From Acinetobacter lwoffii (GTDB lineage: Bacteria; Pseudomonadota; Gammaproteobacteria; Pseudomonadales; Moraxellaceae): a stretch of 9,662 nucleotides of DNA. Location: the NCBI RefSeq assembly GCF_002321025.1, contig NZ_DCLL01000020.1:1-9662 (forward strand), written 5' to 3'. The translations under genes were made by a program, and so were the position numbers. Positions 7,043-9,662 of the stretch are shown here, piece by piece (position 1 is the stretch's first letter; each line of letters starts with the position of its first letter). The notes under the pieces were generated by a model. The model did no database searches. It was not told where the DNA came from and saw only the letters and a list, made by a program, of their open reading frames with translations.

Positions 7043-8383
7043 TTAGCCAATCTGGATTTCTGCAGGCGGATGTTTGAGACGACTCTTTTTTGGAGTCGCA
7101 ATAAAATAAGCAAGTGTCAGTGGCCCTAGACGACCTGCGAACATTAACAACATCAGAATGATCAAACTGGCCGGTTGTAAGTCTTCAGTGACACCTCGGG
7201 ACAAACCGACGGTACAAGCTGCAGACACAGCTTCAAACAACAGATCCAGAAAATCCTGCTCAGGTTCCAGAATTAATAAGCTCATAAAACCCATCATGAT
7301 CAGCGCTGCAGTAATACACAAAACGGCCAAGGCTTTAAAGGTGGTTTTTTCAGGAATAGAGTGATTAAACAGCCGGATTTCATCTTCGCGTCTTAAAAAA
7401 CTGATTACGCTGATCACCACAATAATAAAGGTACCGACTTTAATGCCGCCCGCCGTACTTAAGGAACCTCCACCAATAAACATCAGAAATATGGTAACTA
7501 AAGTGGATGCATCACTCATTTGTTCCATCGGCAAGCTATTAAAACCCGAAGAGCGGGGAACGGTGGCATGGAACCAGGCATTCACGGCCTGATCGCCTAA
7601 ACTCATCAGGCCCAAAGTTTGCGGATTGGAAGCCTCTAATAGCCAAAGTACGATAAAAGCACTGAGGTTCAGACCCAGAATCGTTGAGAGGATTAGCTTG
7701 CTGTTGGTACTCAACTTACGCCAGCGTTTATGTTCTTTGACATCCATTAGCACCAGAAAACCGATACCACCAATGATATAGAGCATACTGATGGTAAAGG
7801 TAATCAGATACTGCCCTGAAAAGCTCATCAAGCTGTTTGGAAAAAGCGAAAATCCACCATTATTAAAAGCTGAGACGCTATAAAAGGCCGCATAAAATAG
7901 TGCATCGCTAAACTGATATTCTTTGAGCCAGGACAAGGTCAGAATCAGTGTGCCGATCGCTTCAAAAAACAGGGAATATAAAAACACGGCTTTAATGGTA
8001 AAACTGACTTTCTTCAGACTGGTTTGTCCGATCGATTCCTGTGCCATGACTTGTTGTTTTAGCCCCAGTTGCGGTGCCAGACTCATCACTGCCAGAATGG
8101 CAAAGGTCATAAAACCCAAGCCACCGCATTGCAACAAAAACATAATCACGATTTGGCCGAATACGGTATAGGCATCACCGATATTTACCACCGATAGCCC
8201 GGTAATGGTCACAGCAGAAGTTGCTGTAAAAATCGCGTCTAGCCAGCTGATTTCTCCATGATGGGCGATAGGCAGCATCAGAAGTAATGAGCCGATCAGA
8301 ATTAATCCGAGAAAACCCAAAGCCAGTAAGCTCGGAGGACTGAGGTTAATCGTCCTGTGTTGCTTTAAATCAGAACTTTTCAT
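7043..8383 (-). CDS. ktrB: KtrB/TrkH-family potassium channel subunit
   Basis: A 446-residue integral membrane protein that carries K+ into the cytoplasm, probably as a dimer driven with Na+ or by membrane potential. Four pore-loop filter segments are visible: VTITGLSVV (58-66), FNNGGFSLF (173-181), RSSGFNSL (277-284) and CTVGLSRG (390-397). GGGSLSTAGGIKVGTF (304-319) corresponds to the flexible intramembrane gating loop after the third pore. The length (446 against about 480 for TrkH) and the gene pairing favour KtrB over TrkH. Its ATG overlaps the ktrA stop by 4 nt (ATGA) and has no Shine-Dalgarno of its own, so translation should be coupled to ktrA. It ends 9 bp from the shared terminator. 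Confidence 0.92.
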   Translation of the reverse strand: MKSSDLKQHRTINLSPPSLLALGFLGLILIGSLLLMLPIAHHGEISWLDAIFTATSAVTITGLSVVNIGDAYTVFGQIVIMFLLQCGGLGFMTFAILAVMSLAPQLGLKQQVMAQESIGQTSLKKVSFTIKAVFLYSLFFEAIGTLILTLSWLKEYQFSDALFYAAFYSVSAFNNGGFSLFPNSLMSFSGQYLITFTISMLYIIGGIGFLVLMDVKEHKRWRKLSTNSKLILSTILGLNLSAFIVLWLLEASNPQTLGLMSLGDQAVNAWFHATVPRSSGFNSLPMEQMSDASTLVTIFLMFIGGGSLSTAGGIKVGTFIIVVISVISFLRREDEIRLFNHSIPEKTTFKALAVLCITAALIMMGFMSLLILEPEQDFLDLLFEAVSAACTVGLSRGVTEDLQPASLIILMLLMFAGRLGPLTLAYFIATPKKSRLKHPPAEIQIG

Positions 8384-9036
8384 AGATGTTTAAAATATTT
8401 AGCAAGACGGCGCAAAGGTTCCAGCAATCCTTCAACCAGTAAAATATCGCCTTCCTGAAGAATCTGATTGGCATCTACATGATATTGCAGTGTAGATCCG
8501 CGTTTATGTAATAAGATGGTGATTTCAGGCACATGCTTCATCAACTGATTCAACGGTGTACCATGATGATCCGCATGAATTTCAATTTTGACAATATAAT
8601 GATCATCTTCAAGCGCCATATAGCGACTGACCATCGGATAGCTTAAAGACTGGGCCACCCGAACGCCCATATCTTCTTCAGGATGAATGATTTTTTCGAC
8701 ATTGAGATGGGTCAGAATCATGTGATGAGATTTGGATTTGGCTTTCACCCAGATTTTCTTCACGCCCATATTTTTTAAGTGCAATACACACAGAATGCTG
8801 GCTTCAATATCCTCTCCAATCGCAACGACAACGGCATCACAGCGCTGAATGTTCAGCTCATCCAGTACATGTTCATCGGTTGCATCGGCAATCACGGCAT
8901 GGGTCAGTTGATCGGAAATATTTTCGACATATTTTTTATTCAGATCGATCCCGATCACTTCATGCTTCAGACTGATGAGCTGTGTGGCCACGGTGGCACC
9001 GAAACTGCCAAGCCCGATGACTGCAAATAATGCCAT
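8380..9036 (-). CDS. ktrA: KtrA, cytosolic RCK/TrkA-N regulatory subunit of K+ uptake
   Basis: A 218-residue soluble protein with an N-terminal Rossmann RCK domain and a C-terminal RCK_C domain (about 135-218). The nucleotide loop is G8-L-G10-SF-G13, the ribose-binding acidic residue at the end of the second strand is D31, and ADATDE (50-55) follows. IHPEEDMGVRVA (117-128) is the conserved link to the second domain. KtrA forms an octameric ring under KtrB and gates it through ATP/ADP or NAD(H) binding. The single RCK pair and length of about 220 fit KtrA rather than the double-length TrkA. The ATG at 9036 has GAAGGA (9043-9048) six bases upstream. It is first in a two-gene operon with ktrB. 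Confidence 0.93.
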   Translation of the reverse strand: MALFAVIGLGSFGATVATQLISLKHEVIGIDLNKKYVENISDQLTHAVIADATDEHVLDELNIQRCDAVVVAIGEDIEASILCVLHLKNMGVKKIWVKAKSKSHHMILTHLNVEKIIHPEEDMGVRVAQSLSYPMVSRYMALEDDHYIVKIEIHADHHGTPLNQLMKHVPEITILLHKRGSTLQYHVDANQILQEGDILLVEGLLEPLRRLAKYFKHL

Positions 9037-9042
9037 GGATTG

Positions 9043-9048
9043 TCCTTC
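9043..9048 (-). promoter_or_regulatory. Ribosome binding site of ktrA
   Basis: On the minus strand GAAGGA lies six bases before the ATG at 9036, the only clear Shine-Dalgarno in the ktrAB unit. Confidence 0.75.
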
Positions 9049-9103
9049 GTTATCTTTATGTCATTCGTTATATCCGCTATGGTAATGAGAAGGCGATTCT
9101 TCA

Positions 9104-9132
9104 GCTATAGTTTTTAGGTAAAAATAGTACAA
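9104..9132 (-). promoter_or_regulatory. Candidate promoter of ktrAB
   Basis: On the minus strand TTGTAC (9127-9132, 3 of 6) is 17 bp from TATAGC (9104-9109, 4 of 6). A second possible -10, TATAAC (9067-9072, 5 of 6), lies closer to ktrA but lacks a -35 match. The 109-bp gap before ktrA has no terminator-like hairpin, so read-through from the upstream gene is also possible. Confidence 0.3.
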
Positions 9133-9145
9133 ATCTTTGAAGTAT

Positions 9146-9613
9146 TTACGCTTCTTTCATCTGAAGTACAGATTGAAAATTTGGACAATCAGACATAACC
9201 TGACGATGTGTATATAAGGTTCCATAGGTGTTTTGGATGATGTATTTGAATTCATGATGATCATCCTTCATGATATTGAGTGTGGCTTGGCGTTTAAGTT
9301 GAGGATAAGTTTTTAAATTATCGATTGAGGCACAAGAAAAGCTTTTTACAAAAGCTGAAATTTTAGGATCTAATTTCACTTCTTTATAATGATCTAGAAA
9401 AATATAAACAACAAATTTGGGATACTGGTTGAGTATTTCTGAATGTGCCTCTACACCAGCGATGTTGCTGAGGTTATTTGCGGTTGCATTACTGGGAATA
9501 TTTTTCATACTTGTTCGAATACGATCTTCTTCTTGATTTAATTTGTATGCTGGATAGCCGTATAAATAGACAAATAAAGTGGTGAGCAAAATAATAATAA
9601 AAGTGATATTCAT
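9146..9613 (-). CDS. Unrecognised membrane-anchored protein, 155 aa
   Basis: I do not recognise the family. The product begins with one hydrophobic stretch (residues 2-20, ITFIIILLTTLFVYLYGY) that has no positive charge before it and no obvious cleavage site, so it is probably a signal anchor. The rest is polar, rich in Lys, Asn and Asp, and has two cysteines (C94, C143) that could form a disulfide if the domain is periplasmic. The reading frame is open and codon use looks coding, although the gene is more AT-rich than its neighbours. No good ribosome binding site precedes the ATG at 9613; only TTAAGAT lies directly before it. It points the same way as ktrAB with a 109-bp gap. No function is proposed. 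Confidence 0.6.
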   Translation of the reverse strand: MNITFIIILLTTLFVYLYGYPAYKLNQEEDRIRTSMKNIPSNATANNLSNIAGVEAHSEILNQYPKFVVYIFLDHYKEVKLDPKISAFVKSFSCASIDNLKTYPQLKRQATLNIMKDDHHEFKYIIQNTYGTLYTHRQVMSDCPNFQSVLQMKEA

Positions 9614-9662
9614 ATCTTAAGATTCTGTTTTTGTAATTATTTCGCGGATTCAAATCCCAAGT

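Noticed and set aside
8779..9030. An 83-codon open frame on the plus strand
   Set aside because: It is antisense to ktrA, which has complete RCK-domain motifs.
9644..9662. GGATTCAAATCC near the right edge resembles a tRNA T-arm or a tRNA-derived attachment site
   Set aside because: With the TTCAAAT loop in register the first stem pair is A-C and the outer stem bases do not pair. No anticodon arm or acceptor stem is visible upstream, and no integrase is present. The 5-bp inverted repeat alone is not enough.

Overview
The window reads as ordinary chromosomal DNA from a moderately AT-rich gammaproteobacterium. The likely source is Acinetobacter or a close relative in the Moraxellaceae. That placement is inferred from the character of the proteins (KtrAB potassium uptake, an N-terminally extended PldA, a YqiJ-type OB-fold membrane protein) and was not tested by a search. 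Nine protein genes are supported. I see no tRNA, rRNA, CRISPR array, insertion sequence, integrase or phage gene, and every recognisable gene looks intact.

Left block (17-1978, minus strand): a compact operon read right to left. It encodes a PfkB-family (adenosine-type) nucleoside kinase, a small Rieske [2Fe-2S] ferredoxin joined to it by a TAATG stop-start overlap, and a three-helix membrane protein with a C-terminal OB-fold of the YqiJ family. YqiJ is usually followed by a flotillin gene, which would lie beyond the left edge.

Centre (2255-6973, plus strand): a GNAT acetyltransferase diverges from the kinase operon. After it come a long AT-rich hairpin and a promoter with a perfect TATAAT box. 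This promoter serves a two-gene unit: a 979-residue M16C (PreP-like) zinc metalloprotease and, 21 nt later, outer-membrane phospholipase A (PldA). A strong symmetrical stem-loop at 7006-7033 ends transcription from both sides.

Right block (7043-9613, minus strand): ktrA and ktrB, overlapping by 4 nt, encode a potassium uptake system in which KtrA is the cytosolic nucleotide-binding gating subunit and KtrB the membrane channel. Upstream of ktrA lies an AT-rich gene for an unrecognised, membrane-anchored 155-residue protein. The last 49 bases hold no gene that I can support.

There is no gene-free stretch longer than 300 bases; the longest is the 276-bp divergent region 1979-2254. I found no convincing new system. 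The best leads are the odd N-terminus of PldA, the pairing of a PreP-like protease with PldA, the dyad and hairpin structures in front of that operon, and the unknown protein at the right end.
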